Source: Kordiimonadaceae bacterium (lineage in GTDB: Bacteria > Pseudomonadota > Alphaproteobacteria > Sphingomonadales > Kordiimonadaceae). Taken from it: a stretch of DNA of 64,000 nucleotides. Numbering within the stretch: position 1 is the stretch's first letter; each line of letters opens with the position of its first letter. Under the pieces are notes generated by a model. It was not told the DNA's origin, searched no databases, and was given only the letters and a program-made list of their open reading frames with translations. This document shows, piece after piece, positions 37,340-46,827 of this stretch. The translations under genes and the position numbers were made by a program. Where the stretch lies: positions 62,001 through 126,000 of the forward strand of contig JAEPQB010000001.1 of NCBI GenBank assembly GCA_017640725.1, read 5' to 3'.

Positions 37340-38298
37340 TGGCAGTCTATACGCATGTTGATGATCGAACTCTCAAAAGTTTTCTCGGACGGTACGGTGT
37401 GGGAAAGCCAGTGTTGTTCAAAGGCATTGCGGAGGGTGTGGAAAACTCCAATTATCTTTTGGAAACGGATCAGCAACGCCTAATTCTAACTCTGTATGAA
37501 AAAAGAGCGAACCCTGAGGACCTGCCCTATTTTCTCAACATGATGGAACATTTGGCGGATGCAGGACTGCCTTCGCCTCGCCCCATTCGGGACAACGAAG
37601 GGACTGCACTCCAGCACCTTATGGATCGTCCTTCATGCCTCATAGAATTCGTGCCCGGTGTTAGCGTCGATGTCCCGGATGAAGAACATTGTGCCTCACT
37701 CGGGACGATGCTTGCCAATATGCACAGGGCTTTCGAGTCATTTACAGAAGTTAGGGCAAACGATTTGTCCCTTTCGGGCTGGCAGAAGTTAGCCGCAACA
37801 ACATCTGAGCAAGCGGAAGAGGTGCAGCCAGGTTTGCAGCGCGAAATAACAACCGAAATTGAATTCCTGACAGACCACTGGCCGACAGACCTGCCAGTGG
37901 GAACTGTACACGCTGATCTCTTCCCTGACAATGTTCTGTTTACCGATCATGATATCACAGGCCTGATCGACTTTTATTTTGGCTGCACCGATATGTTTGC
38001 ATACGACTTAGCCGTTTGCATCAATGCCTGGTGTTTTGATGAAAAGCACCGTTTTGTACCCGAAAAAGCCAAGCGTCTCGTAGAAATGTATGATGCGGCT
38101 CGCCCGATGTCAGGGGCGGAAGTGAAGGCACTGCCCATTTTGTGCCGCGGCGCGGCCATGCGGTTTTTACTCACGCGTTTGTATGACTGGCTAAACCCGG
38201 TTGAAGGCGCAGTCGTTCGCCCGAAAGACCCGCTGGATTATCTGGCACGACTAAAGTTTCACCAAAAGATCAAGGATGCAGCGGCTTATGTCGTCTAA
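37339..38298 (+). CDS. thrB: Homoserine kinase (ThrB, kinase-fold type)
   Basis: A 319-residue homoserine kinase of the APH-like fold found in Pseudomonas and alphaproteobacteria, not the GHMP type. [20 protein letters not shown] and [19 protein letters not shown] open it as in the family. The catalytic loop is [18 protein letters not shown] (His near 192) and [20 protein letters not shown] holds the metal Asp. It phosphorylates homoserine in threonine synthesis; thrC is 13 kb away at 51051. The ATG overlaps the ispH stop (TGATG) and its end overlaps rnhA by 11 bases. Confidence 0.95.
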   Translation: MAVYTHVDDRTLKSFLGRYGVGKPVLFKGIAEGVENSNYLLETDQQRLILTLYEKRANPEDLPYFLNMMEHLADAGLPSPRPIRDNEGTALQHLMDRPSCLIEFVPGVSVDVPDEEHCASLGTMLANMHRAFESFTEVRANDLSLSGWQKLAATTSEQAEEVQPGLQREITTEIEFLTDHWPTDLPVGTVHADLFPDNVLFTDHDITGLIDFYFGCTDMFAYDLAVCINAWCFDEKHRFVPEKAKRLVEMYDAARPMSGAEVKALPILCRGAAMRFLLTRLYDWLNPVEGAVVRPKDPLDYLARLKFHQKIKDAAAYVV

Positions 38299-38740
38299 CG
38301 AAACTGTCGAGATTTACACTGACGGTGCATGCTCAGGTAACCCGGGGCCAGGTGGCTGGGGCGCCTTACTTTTATACGGCGAACACGAAAAAGAAATCAC
38401 AGGCGGCGAGTTCGAGACGACCAACAACCGCATGGAACTGATGGCTGCAATTCAGGCGCTAAACCTGCTTAAGCGACCATGCAAAGTGACACTGTATACA
38501 GATAGCACATACGTTAAGAACGGCATTACAGAGTGGATCGATGGCTGGAAAGCCAAAGGGTGGAAAACCGCCGCCAAGAAGCCAGTGAAAAATGCTGATT
38601 TGTGGCAGGCTTTGGATACTGCAGCGGCCCGGCATGACATAGACTGGCGCTGGGTCAAGGGGCATGCGGGCAACCCTGAAAACGAGCGCGCCGACACGCT
38701 GGCAAATCAAGGCATGTCGCTATACAAGGGCGAGATTTAG
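38288..38740 (+). CDS. rnhA: Ribonuclease HI
   Basis: A 150-residue RNase HI that cleaves RNA in RNA-DNA hybrids. Catalytic residues are in [18 protein letters not shown] (Asp), [13 protein letters not shown] (Glu), [12 protein letters not shown] (Asp) and [16 protein letters not shown] (His, Asp). The basic handle region is present ([20 protein letters not shown]). ATG 38288 lies inside the thrB end, so translation is coupled. With rnhB at 15243 the window holds both cellular RNases H. Confidence 0.97.
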   Translation: MSSNETVEIYTDGACSGNPGPGGWGALLLYGEHEKEITGGEFETTNNRMELMAAIQALNLLKRPCKVTLYTDSTYVKNGITEWIDGWKAKGWKTAAKKPVKNADLWQALDTAAARHDIDWRWVKGHAGNPENERADTLANQGMSLYKGEI

Positions 38741-38775
38741 GCGCCGACAGAGAACGCCGTTGAGGGGAAAACCAT

Positions 38776-39906
38776 ATGATTAAGCGTTTCGCGCCGTGGG
38801 CGTTGTTCCTAGTTTTCGGAGTATCCTCCACCGGCACAGCAGATCATGAACGCAAGGCATTAATTGCGACACTGGATGCCGCCGCTCGCTCAGAGGTGAT
38901 GGCAGCCACAGTGACCGGTATCACAATGGCCGTTGGCGTAGGAGACGATGTATTCTTTGCCCGTGGATTTGGTGTCGCTGACATAGCCACCGGCGCGCCT
39001 GTTACGCCAGCCACTAAAATGCGCGCTGGTAGTGTTTCAAAAGTCATGACAACGGCGCTGCTTGCTCAGTTGCTCGCTGAAGACCGGCTAGACCTGGATG
39101 CAAACATCCAAACCTACGTGCCTGATTTCCCCAACAAACGATGGCCCATCAGCCTCCGTCAGCTTGCGGCGCACACAAGCGGTATTCGCCACTACCGCGG
39201 GAACGAATTTTTGTCGACCAAGCATTATGCGACCGTACGGGAAGGTCTGACAATTTTCGAGCAGGATGCGCTTGAGTTCGAACCAGATACACGCACCCAA
39301 TATTCAAGCTATGCTTGGAACCTTGTGAGCGCAGCACTTGAAGGCGCTGGTGAGCAAGACTTCCTTGACCAGATGGAAGACCGGGTCTTTGCCCCCCTTG
39401 GCATGACCGAGACGCAGGCGGAAGACGTCACAAAGCCCATAGCGAACATCAGCGAGTTTCATGCCGGTAACCCTGCAAGGCATGCCCCTGATGTGGACAA
39501 CAGTTACAAATGGGCCGGCGGCGGTTTTGTGATGACCGCCCGTGACATGGCGCGGTTTGGACTTGCACACACCGACACACGCTTCCTAGACGCCGAGACG
39601 CTGAACATGTTGTTCACGGAGCACACCATGAAAAATGGTACAGGCACTGGCTTCGGCGTTGGCTGGATGATGGCACCGCAACTGGCAGCACGGGCCGCGC
39701 GCGAAGGGCTAACGGCGCAGGCGGTGACAGTGGAAGATGACATGATTTGGCATTCAGGTGGCTCGGCCGGCGCGGCGGCACTTTTGTTGGTAGACCCAGG
39801 CGAAGACATTGCGGTAGCCCTGATGGTTAACCACTATGATGGTTTTTCTGCGCTCTTGCGCCTCGGCCTTTTGGCAATGCAGGAAACACGCAAAACGCTT
39901 CACTAG
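38776..39906 (+). CDS. Serine hydrolase of the beta-lactamase (class C-like) fold
   Basis: A 376-residue exported hydrolase. The signal peptide is MIKRFAPWALFLVFGVSSTG (cut near GTA). The nucleophile motif SxxK is in KMRAGSVSKVMTTALLAQLL near residue 87. The second motif region is QYSSYAWNLVSAALE (Tyr of YxN), and the third is MIWHSGGSAGAAALLLVDPG (HxG). Most members are esterases or D-amino-acid peptidases, not resistance enzymes. ATG 38776 has GAGGGG upstream. The stop TAG shares CTAG with the stop of the convergent symporter gene. Confidence 0.88.
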   Translation: MIKRFAPWALFLVFGVSSTGTADHERKALIATLDAAARSEVMAATVTGITMAVGVGDDVFFARGFGVADIATGAPVTPATKMRAGSVSKVMTTALLAQLLAEDRLDLDANIQTYVPDFPNKRWPISLRQLAAHTSGIRHYRGNEFLSTKHYATVREGLTIFEQDALEFEPDTRTQYSSYAWNLVSAALEGAGEQDFLDQMEDRVFAPLGMTETQAEDVTKPIANISEFHAGNPARHAPDVDNSYKWAGGGFVMTARDMARFGLAHTDTRFLDAETLNMLFTEHTMKNGTGTGFGVGWMMAPQLAARAAREGLTAQAVTVEDDMIWHSGGSAGAAALLLVDPGEDIAVALMVNHYDGFSALLRLGLLAMQETRKTLH

Positions 39907-41696
39907 TGGGTATGCGCCACGCCGGCTCCAGTTGGTACACGGATATCATCTACAAGGTCCTGAACCTCGTCTGGCGGGCTCGCAGTTCTACTTGCGACCA
40001 AGAATGCCACTGCAAAATTGATCAGCATGCCAATGCTGCCAATGCCTTCGGGTGATATGCCAAACAACCAATGATCGGCTGAATTGACGGCGCCAAACCA
40101 GCTTGATTTGAAGTAAGCAATATAGGCGACAGTGAAAGCGAGACCCGATACCATACCCGCAATTGCGCCTTCCCGGTTCATGCGCTTAACAAAAATGCCC
40201 ATCAGGATCGCCGGGAACAGACTCGCTGCCGCCAAGCCGAAGGCGAGAGCCACAACCTGTGCTACAAAACCTGGCGGGTTGATGCCCAAATAACCAGCAA
40301 CAGCAATGGCAACAACCGCCGATAATCGCGCAGCAATCAACTCACCTTTGTCTGAAATATCCGGCCTGAAGGTTTTTTTGAGCAGGTCATGACTGATCGA
40401 CGCAGATATGACCAACAACAGGCCTGCCGCCGTTGAAAGCGCAGCTGCAATGCCGCCTGCCGCCACCAGCGCAATTACCCAGCCGGGAAGTTGTGCAATT
40501 TCGGGATTGGCAAGCACCATGATGTCCCGGTCTACGTCAACTTCATTGGCGTTATTGGTCGGTGTGTTGGCAAGGAGCCGCTCTCCGCTTTCGCCGCGCT
40601 CATCGGTGAAATCAGCCGCCCCTTCAAAAGCTGAGCCGGCACTATAGTTGACCACGCCATCTCCGTTTTTGTCGACCCAGCGAATGAGGCCAATATCTTC
40701 AAAGGTTTTGAAGAACTGGGGTGTTGCTGTTTGGTCGTCTTCACCGGCGTAGTTAGAGCCATTCACCGTTTCAATGAAGTTGATGCGGGCAAAGGCGCCA
40801 ACGGCAGGTGCTGTTGTATAAAGGAGTGCGATGAACACCAGCGCGTATCCAGCTGATAGCCGCGCGTCTGACACTTTGGGCACTGTGAAGAACCGAACAA
40901 TCACATGCGGCAGACCAGCTGTTCCAACCATCAGCGCAAAAGTGATCGCGAAAATATCAACCATGGACTTTTTCGGGGCGGTGTAGGCCTGAAAGCCAAG
41001 GTCGACCAGTGTCGCATCCAGCTTCTGGAGCACTGTTAGCCCCGACCCGTCTGACACCTCGGCACCCAGCCCCAGTTGTGGCAACGGATTGTCAGTTATC
41101 AAAAGAGAAATGAACACCGCCGGCGTCATATAAGCGAAGATTAGCACACAATATTGCGCAACCTGAGTGTAGGTAATGCCCTTCATGCCGCCGAGCACGG
41201 CATAGAAAAACACAACCGCCATGCCGACCAGCACCCCAATGGTAATCGGCACATTCAAAAAATGTGAAAACACCACGCCTACACCGCGCATCTGGCCCGC
41301 GATATAAGTGAATGAAATGGCAATCAAGCACACCACGGCCACAACGCGCGCGACCTTGGAATAGTAGCGCTCGCCAATAAAATCAGGGACCGTGAATTGG
41401 CCAAACTTGCGCAGATACGGTGCCAGCAAGAGCGCCAGCAGTACATAGCCACCCGTCCAGCCCATCAGGTAAACAGACCCATCATAGCCCGCGAACGCAA
41501 TGATTCCGGCCATAGAAATGAAACTTGCGGCTGACATCCAGTCAGCAGCTGTAGCCATACCGTTCGCGATGGGGTGCACACCGCCACCCGCCACATAAAA
41601 GTCCTTCGTAGAGCCCGCGCGCGACCAGATGGCAATGCCAATATAAAGCGCGAAAGAAAGCCCGACCGCGACGTAGGTGAGGAGTTGCGTACTCAT
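39903..41696 (-). CDS. Sodium:solute symporter (ActP-like)
   Basis: A 597-residue inner-membrane transporter of the SSS family with about 13 membrane helices. MATAADWMSAASFISMAGII near residue 50, YTQVAQYCVLIFAYM, and GWVIALVAAGGIAAALSTAA (the family signature) are present. An insertion at about 290-375 is soluble and acidic (WVDKNGDGVVNYSAGSAFE, an EF-hand-like DKNGDGVVN loop), which could bind calcium. Its partner is the DUF4212 gene just upstream, overlapping by ATGA. Similar pairs import acetate or other short organic acids; the substrate here is not proven. Confidence 0.92.
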   Translation of the reverse strand: MSTQLLTYVAVGLSFALYIGIAIWSRAGSTKDFYVAGGGVHPIANGMATAADWMSAASFISMAGIIAFAGYDGSVYLMGWTGGYVLLALLLAPYLRKFGQFTVPDFIGERYYSKVARVVAVVCLIAISFTYIAGQMRGVGVVFSHFLNVPITIGVLVGMAVVFFYAVLGGMKGITYTQVAQYCVLIFAYMTPAVFISLLITDNPLPQLGLGAEVSDGSGLTVLQKLDATLVDLGFQAYTAPKKSMVDIFAITFALMVGTAGLPHVIVRFFTVPKVSDARLSAGYALVFIALLYTTAPAVGAFARINFIETVNGSNYAGEDDQTATPQFFKTFEDIGLIRWVDKNGDGVVNYSAGSAFEGAADFTDERGESGERLLANTPTNNANEVDVDRDIMVLANPEIAQLPGWVIALVAAGGIAAALSTAAGLLLVISASISHDLLKKTFRPDISDKGELIAARLSAVVAIAVAGYLGINPPGFVAQVVALAFGLAAASLFPAILMGIFVKRMNREGAIAGMVSGLAFTVAYIAYFKSSWFGAVNSADHWLFGISPEGIGSIGMLINFAVAFLVASRTASPPDEVQDLVDDIRVPTGAGVAHTH

Positions 41697-42052
41697 GGCG
41701 CGTCTCCTTCTTGCTCGTCGTCATCAACGCCAAACCTGCTCTCAATTACACGCATCTGGCGTGTGTAAATGAATATGAGCACAACGAAAACATAGATGGA
41801 GCCTTGCTGAGCAAACCAGAATCCAAGAGGAAAACCAGCAACTACAAACTGATTGAGCCAATCAGCAAACAAGATGCCTGCGCCAAAAGAGACAGCAAAC
41901 CAAACGACCAGCAGCGTTAGCAAAAGCCGGATGTTGGCCTGCCAGTAGGCATTCACCTTTTTGTCACTGATGACTTCACTGTCGTGCTTGCTGTGATCAG
42001 GCTGATTATCAGAGTCGTGATGGTAGACCTGTGGGTCTTTTGACTTGCTCAT
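41693..42052 (-). CDS. DUF4212 protein, symporter partner
   Basis: A 119-residue protein with two membrane helices (IRLLLTLLVVWFAVSFGAGI, and FWFAQQGSIYVFVVLIFIYT) and a charged His/Asp-rich start (YHHDSDNQPDHSKHDSEV). The segment AYWQANIRL then WFAVSFG and LGFWFAQQGSI is the DUF4212 signature. This family is almost always next to SSS symporters and is thought to be a small subunit. Start ATG 42052 follows GAGGGGACAT. Confidence 0.93.
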   Translation of the reverse strand: MSKSKDPQVYHHDSDNQPDHSKHDSEVISDKKVNAYWQANIRLLLTLLVVWFAVSFGAGILFADWLNQFVVAGFPLGFWFAQQGSIYVFVVLIFIYTRQMRVIESRFGVDDDEQEGDAP

Positions 42053-42110
42053 ATGTCCCCTCTTCCCTGAAAGGGACACTACAAACTGAGTAAGCTATTG
42101 CCAAGCCCAC

Positions 42111-42140
42111 AAAAAAAGCGCCGCCCCCGGGGACGACGCT
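42111..42140 (-). terminator. Terminator of the M28 peptidase gene
   Basis: On the minus strand AGCGTCGTCCCC pairs with GGGGGCGGCGCT (wobbles included) and is followed by seven T (A at 42111-42117 on plus). It sits 22 bases past the M28 stop. Confidence 0.78.
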
Positions 42141-42162
42141 CTCCAAAACCATTTTGGGTGTA

Positions 42163-43848
42163 CTACTTCCCGCTGAAAGTGTCTCCGAAAAAGTCACCTT
42201 CATTCCAAGTTGGGCGTGCGTCACCGTTCGCAATGGCGCTGGCAATCAACCAATTGGCATGGGCGAATTTAGCGCCTGCGCTATAGTCGATGGATTGAGT
42301 AAGATTGTCACCTGGCGAGTGATACGTATTGCCCAAAAACTGCCGGAAGATGGCGCCGCCGTCTTTGCCGCTGACACCTTCACCCCAGCCGGTGACCAGG
42401 AATACTGAAGGCACACCCTTCTGAACGAAGCGGTAATGATCGCTTCGGGTAAAAATGCCTTGTTCCGGCATCGGGTCCGGGCTCATGCTCACGCCGATTT
42501 TTGCTAGTGCATTCTGAGTAATCGGGCCCAAACTGCTGCGTTCAGCCCCAAATGCCACCATGTCTGTGAAATCGTACAGAAGAATTGGCATATCAACGTT
42601 GACGTTGGCCACCATCGCTGACTTATCCACTGTGGGGTAATGCACAAAATACTCAGCGCCCAGCAGGCCCTTTTCCTCAGCGGTTACGATAGCGAAAAGA
42701 ATGGAGCGACGTGGGCTTTGGTTTTCCCGGACATAGGCGCGCGCAACTTCGAGCAGAATGGATACGCCAGAGGCATTGTCGAGTGCACCATTGTTCACCA
42801 ACTCACCGTCGTCTGTTTCTTTGACGCCGATATGGTCGAGGTGAGCCGTTAAGACCACATATTCGTCTTTGAGTTCCGGGTCACTGCCTTCAAGAACAGC
42901 CAAGACGTTTGGACTTTCGAACTTTTCGCTCAGCGTACTGTCGCGCTTCAAAGTTGCTTTTGTTGCTAACGCAAAACCCGATGGTATCCCTTCTGCGGCT
43001 TGCTCAAGAACAGCGTCCAAGTCTGATTGCGCGCCCTCAAACAGTTGCCGTGCAACATCATGACTGACAGCAGCACCAATTTTCATCGAAGCAGACTCTT
43101 CTGCGCCGCCTTCAGCAGCAACCCAATCAAAACTCTTGAACCCAATGAAATTCTTTAAGCGCGAGAAGGGACGGCGTTTTTCGCTCTCAAATGTGCTGAA
43201 AGTGATCAGGCCAACTGCACCACGCTCGCTTAGCGCTTTGCCCTTGGTGCCGGAAGATCCATGATGCGCACGAATTTCTGTATTGAAAGAGGTTGGTGCG
43301 CCGGAAATGGCAACAGCGATTTTACCTTCTAGGTCAAGACCAGCCAAGTCATCATGGCCAATTTCAGGGGCACTTACGCCGTAACCAACAAACACCAAAT
43401 CTGCCGATACTTCGCCAGCAGGGTTTTTGACACTACCACTCATGAAAAAGTCATCACCCATGGTGAGGTCACGCGTTTCACCGCCCACGGTAATTGACAT
43501 GCTGCCGCCATCTTTAAGGACTTGCGCAGTCTGAAACGGTACTTCCTGAAAATAGGTTCCGTCGTCACCTGCTGGCGCCAACCCCAGTCTCGCAAATTCA
43601 GCGGCAACATAGTTGGCAGCGATGCGATACCCTTCAGACCCCGTGTCCCGACCCCGCAGCAAATCATCTGCCAGGAACGTGACATCCGCTCTAATTCTTT
43701 CTGGGCTAAACAACGCGCGTTCTGCCGACACCTGGTCAGTTGGCGAGCCTGTTGCAACGTCACCGCCGCCTGCAGCACAGGCTGACAGCCCCAAGAGTGT
43801 TACTGTGAGCCCCGCCGCTCTCATAAAATTGAATTTTTGTTGGTTCAT
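42163..43848 (-). CDS. M28-family zinc peptidase, lipoprotein
   Basis: A 561-residue exported peptidase. It begins with a lipoprotein signal (MRAAGLTVTLLGLSACAAGG, lipobox LSAC; ATG 43848 or the in-frame ATG eight codons on). The middle carries a PA domain (about 150-280: DLVFVGYGVSAPEIGHDDLA). Zinc ligands are read in VLTAHLDHIGVKETDDGELV (His, Asp), NNGALDNASGVSILLEVARA (Asp) and AIVTAEEKGLLGAEYFVHYP (Glu-Glu), with a late Asp/His in FTRSDHYRFVQKGVPSVF. It probably releases N-terminal amino acids outside the inner membrane. Confidence 0.92.
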   Translation of the reverse strand: MNQQKFNFMRAAGLTVTLLGLSACAAGGGDVATGSPTDQVSAERALFSPERIRADVTFLADDLLRGRDTGSEGYRIAANYVAAEFARLGLAPAGDDGTYFQEVPFQTAQVLKDGGSMSITVGGETRDLTMGDDFFMSGSVKNPAGEVSADLVFVGYGVSAPEIGHDDLAGLDLEGKIAVAISGAPTSFNTEIRAHHGSSGTKGKALSERGAVGLITFSTFESEKRRPFSRLKNFIGFKSFDWVAAEGGAEESASMKIGAAVSHDVARQLFEGAQSDLDAVLEQAAEGIPSGFALATKATLKRDSTLSEKFESPNVLAVLEGSDPELKDEYVVLTAHLDHIGVKETDDGELVNNGALDNASGVSILLEVARAYVRENQSPRRSILFAIVTAEEKGLLGAEYFVHYPTVDKSAMVANVNVDMPILLYDFTDMVAFGAERSSLGPITQNALAKIGVSMSPDPMPEQGIFTRSDHYRFVQKGVPSVFLVTGWGEGVSGKDGGAIFRQFLGNTYHSPGDNLTQSIDYSAGAKFAHANWLIASAIANGDARPTWNEGDFFGDTFSGK

Positions 43849-43957
43849 TTTAGTCCATCCAGTTTTCTTGGTTATGGTTTTTCCCGCGACACCATAATGG
43901 CGCGCTGGGCCAAGTCAATTTTTTGCCCGATCGATCAACGAAAGTTTGGTCCGTGGT

Positions 43958-45259
43958 CTATTGCTTTAAGGCATCAACAATGGCCCACATTCGGTCCTGG
44001 CCCCAAAATGTTTCGCCTCCGGCGCGAAATGTGGGTACACCCCAACTGCCATGACGGAACATTTCTTGGCGGTTTGCTTCCGCTTTTTGTTCTGTTTCCG
44101 CTCGGTCCAAGGCTTTTCCTATCCAGGCGTTGCTGAGCCCTGCGTTAGACAAGATCCTACTCAACCCGGCATCACTTGTTCCATCTATCCCTTGAGCCCA
44201 CACACCTTTGGTGAACGACCTGAAAAACTCGAACGCCTGGCCAGGCTTTCCACCTGTTTTTTCGTCGTCCATGAGGGCGAACCCTATTTGCATCGCGCGC
44301 CATGTCGCCTCACCCAATGGGTCGCAAATATGGCCAAAGTCAACATTCTCCAGCCGCGCTTCGCGTGCGGTATCAAACAAGATGTAACGACCTTTGGCGG
44401 GTGGGACTTTCATACCCCGCATCAGCATCGGCAAAACCGGCTTCAGGTCCACCCTGACACCCGTTTTTTGAGCCATGTGATGAATGAGCTGAAGTCCAAC
44501 AAAACTATAGGGACTTCGAACCGAAAAATAGACTTCAACAGATTGATCTGTCACCGATCGCTCAAGGTTTTCCAGCTCGTACCGCCACAGCCGTTGAACT
44601 TCAAATTCAACTTCGCCGTCGCCTAACCCTAACTTATTGAGCCTGCGCTCCAGGTGATCCAATCTGTCGACGCCAACGAAAAATTCTCCGGCATAATGCA
44701 AACTGGCGCTGGCATAGTGACCAACATCTCTCAAAAAACGTTGGTTGGCTTCCAATTGTGCATCGCCAAGATCAGCTAGCCCGCAAGTTCTACGAACTGT
44801 GTCCAAGTCTCTGCGCCACAGCGCAGCGCCCATTTCTTCGGCAATTTGGAAGAATTGCGGGTCCTGCTGTTTGCTCGCCAAAAAGCGATTGACCATGCCG
44901 ACAGCCAACCTGTCGGGCACCACCGCGTCTTCAACAAAGCCAAGACCATACAGTCGGGCTAATCGGGCAGCGTCTATAATGGAATAGGCCTCATAGCGTG
45001 CCGGGTCCGGATACATGTTGGCCGGTAACTGCTCAACGACCAGTGGTTTGATCTCGACGGCAAAACGCGAGGCAATGTCAGGCAATACCTGCACCATCAG
45101 CTGACAATAAGGATCGTCCGCCCGATGAAAATAATGGATGGTATGAGGTTGCCGACGAATTTTTCTGGAGAATTCGGCAAGAGTGCGCTGCAGATTTAAC
45201 CGCGCGCTGCTGGTCAGCCAACTGGCGACACTTGCTCTCAAGACAGTCGATAGGCTCAT
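43958..45259 (-). CDS. Double DsbA-fold protein (HCCA isomerase-like)
   Basis: A 433-residue protein with two thioredoxin-fold units of the DsbA/2-hydroxychromene-2-carboxylate isomerase type. The first, about 35-210, has HYFHRADDPYCQLMVQVLPD at the active-site position with one Cys. The second, about 228-433, starts VEVYFSVRSPYSFVGLQLIH, the SPYS motif of HCCA isomerases, and ends RHGSWGVPTFRAGGETFWGQ, the cis-Pro and FWGQDR region. No CxxC, so disulfide exchange is unlikely; glutathione-dependent isomerase or transferase activity is possible. It is a fusion of two related domains. Confidence 0.88.
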   Translation of the reverse strand: MSLSTVLRASVASWLTSSARLNLQRTLAEFSRKIRRQPHTIHYFHRADDPYCQLMVQVLPDIASRFAVEIKPLVVEQLPANMYPDPARYEAYSIIDAARLARLYGLGFVEDAVVPDRLAVGMVNRFLASKQQDPQFFQIAEEMGAALWRRDLDTVRRTCGLADLGDAQLEANQRFLRDVGHYASASLHYAGEFFVGVDRLDHLERRLNKLGLGDGEVEFEVQRLWRYELENLERSVTDQSVEVYFSVRSPYSFVGLQLIHHMAQKTGVRVDLKPVLPMLMRGMKVPPAKGRYILFDTAREARLENVDFGHICDPLGEATWRAMQIGFALMDDEKTGGKPGQAFEFFRSFTKGVWAQGIDGTSDAGLSRILSNAGLSNAWIGKALDRAETEQKAEANRQEMFRHGSWGVPTFRAGGETFWGQDRMWAIVDALKQ

Positions 45260-45280
45260 GGAAGCTCAACACCCCTAGTG

Positions 45281-45736
45281 TTATGCAGCTTCTACCACCA
45301 AAACTGTTCCGTCAACAGAGACAACCTTCGCCAGCGCACCTTTCTCAAGGTCAGGACCGCGCGCAAGCCATCGACTGTCGCCAACTTTCACATGCCCGCG
45401 GCCGTTTTTGATCGGCACTACGACCTCAAACACTTGGCCAACATACGAATTTCCGCGCTCGTTGATGCCTTCAGTTTTGATTGCAGTACCGGGCATGTAA
45501 AAATAGCGATGACCAACATAAATCGAAACGGTAGCCGAAAATGCGAATATCAGGCCATGGCCCTGAAAACCAAGGTCTGGTGCAACCCATGCAAACACAC
45601 CAGTCACGCCCATAGCAATGCCCAACCACAGCAAATAAACGCCGGGTAGCACCATTTCTCCAGCCAACAGAATTACTGCCAGGGACCACCAGACCCACTG
45701 CGCATTCTCAGTCATCCAAGTGACGAACTCTTCCAT
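45281..45736 (-). CDS. NfeD family membrane protein
   Basis: A 151-residue NfeD protein: two or three membrane helices (WVWWSLAVILLAGEMVLPGV, then IAMGVTGVFAWVAPDLGF) and an OB-fold end (VGQVFEVVVPIKNGRGHVKV, VVSVDGTVLVVEAA). NfeD proteins act with SPFH/stomatin partners in membrane organisation. It lies 23 bases after the SPFH gene on the same strand, with a strong ribosome site (AAGGAGG). Confidence 0.93.
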   Translation of the reverse strand: MEEFVTWMTENAQWVWWSLAVILLAGEMVLPGVYLLWLGIAMGVTGVFAWVAPDLGFQGHGLIFAFSATVSIYVGHRYFYMPGTAIKTEGINERGNSYVGQVFEVVVPIKNGRGHVKVGDSRWLARGPDLEKGALAKVVSVDGTVLVVEAA

Positions 45737-45759
45737 CTACCGCCTCCTTAAATTTCGGT

Positions 45760-46719
45760 CTAATCGACCAGCGGCACACCGCCGGGGCGACCCGTTGGTT
45801 TATCGCCGCCTTTGATGTCTTTGAACAATTCAGAGATGCCGCCCAAAGAACCAATTACGCTGGATGCTTCCATTGGCATAAACACCAGCTTCTCGTTGTT
45901 TGACTGCGCAAAACCACTCAGGGCCTCAACATACTTTTGTGCTACGAAATAATTGATCGCCTGTGGGTCACCGCCAGCGATCGCGTTTGAGACCATTTCT
46001 GTTGCTTTCGCTTCAGCTTCAGCTTCACGTTCGCGAGCTTCAGCATCACGAAATGCCGCTTCTTTTCGGCCCTCTGCTTCAAGGATGGCTGCTTTCTTTT
46101 CACCTTCTGCGCGTAAAATTTCAGATTCGCGCTCGCCTTCGGCCTCAAGGATAGATGCGCGCTTATCGCGCTCTGCTTTCATCTGACGAGCCATCGCGTC
46201 AACAATGTCGCGAGGCGGCGCAATGTCTTTAATCTCAATACGCGTTATTTTAACACCCCAGGGCTGGGTTGCTTCGTCAACCACATTCATCAATCGGGCG
46301 TTAATTTCATCGCGCTTGGACAAGAGTTCATCGAGGTCCATCGAGCCCATAACAGTTCTGAGGTTTGTCATAGTCAAATTCAGGATCGCGTGCCCGAGAT
46401 TATTCACCTCGTAGCTGGCTTGGGCTGCATCCAGTACCTGAAAAAACACCACGCCGTCGGCAGCAACCATGGCATTATCTTTGGTAATAACTTCTTGGGT
46501 TGGGACATCCAGAACCTGTTCCATCATGTTTTGTTTCTGCCCGACAGAGTAAACCAGAGGAATAATGAGATGGATGCCAGGTGTCAGCGTTCGGGTGTAT
46601 TTGCCGAAGCGCTCAATGGTGTATTCATAGCCTTGCCGAACCATAACAACGCCGGAAAAAACCAGAATTATTGCAGCTATAACAACCAACCAAACCAGTA
46701 TTGAAGCCATGTCAGGCAT
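45760..46719 (-). CDS. SPFH/Band 7 protein (paraslipin-type)
   Basis: A 319-residue membrane-anchored SPFH protein. N-terminal membrane helix (ASILVWLVVIAAIILVFSGV), SPFH domain about 32-190 (YTIERFGKYTRTLTPGIHLI, MVAADGVVFFQVLDAAQASY, LLSKRDEINARLMNVVDEAT), then a repetitive coiled coil (AEGERESEILRAEGEKKAAI, EAEGRKEAAFRDAEAREREA). It forms ring or cage oligomers with NfeD and with membrane proteases. ATG 46719 has GGGAGGAG upstream; an upstream in-frame start at 46806 would run into the peroxiredoxin terminator. Confidence 0.94.
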   Translation of the reverse strand: MPDMASILVWLVVIAAIILVFSGVVMVRQGYEYTIERFGKYTRTLTPGIHLIIPLVYSVGQKQNMMEQVLDVPTQEVITKDNAMVAADGVVFFQVLDAAQASYEVNNLGHAILNLTMTNLRTVMGSMDLDELLSKRDEINARLMNVVDEATQPWGVKITRIEIKDIAPPRDIVDAMARQMKAERDKRASILEAEGERESEILRAEGEKKAAILEAEGRKEAAFRDAEAREREAEAEAKATEMVSNAIAGGDPQAINYFVAQKYVEALSGFAQSNNEKLVFMPMEASSVIGSLGGISELFKDIKGGDKPTGRPGGVPLVD

Positions 46720-46776
46720 GGACACTCCTCCCTTTAAGAAAATACCCCGATCGACAATATGTAATGATTTTCCAGC

Positions 46777-46804
46777 AAAAAAAAAGGGCAGCCAATAGCT
46801 GCCC
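46777..46804 (-). terminator. Terminator of the peroxiredoxin gene
   Basis: On the minus strand GGGCAGC-tattg-GCTGCCC is followed by nine T. It lies 24 bases after the peroxiredoxin stop. Confidence 0.9.
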
Positions 46805-46827
46805 AACCTGATTTTCCAGCAAATTCT

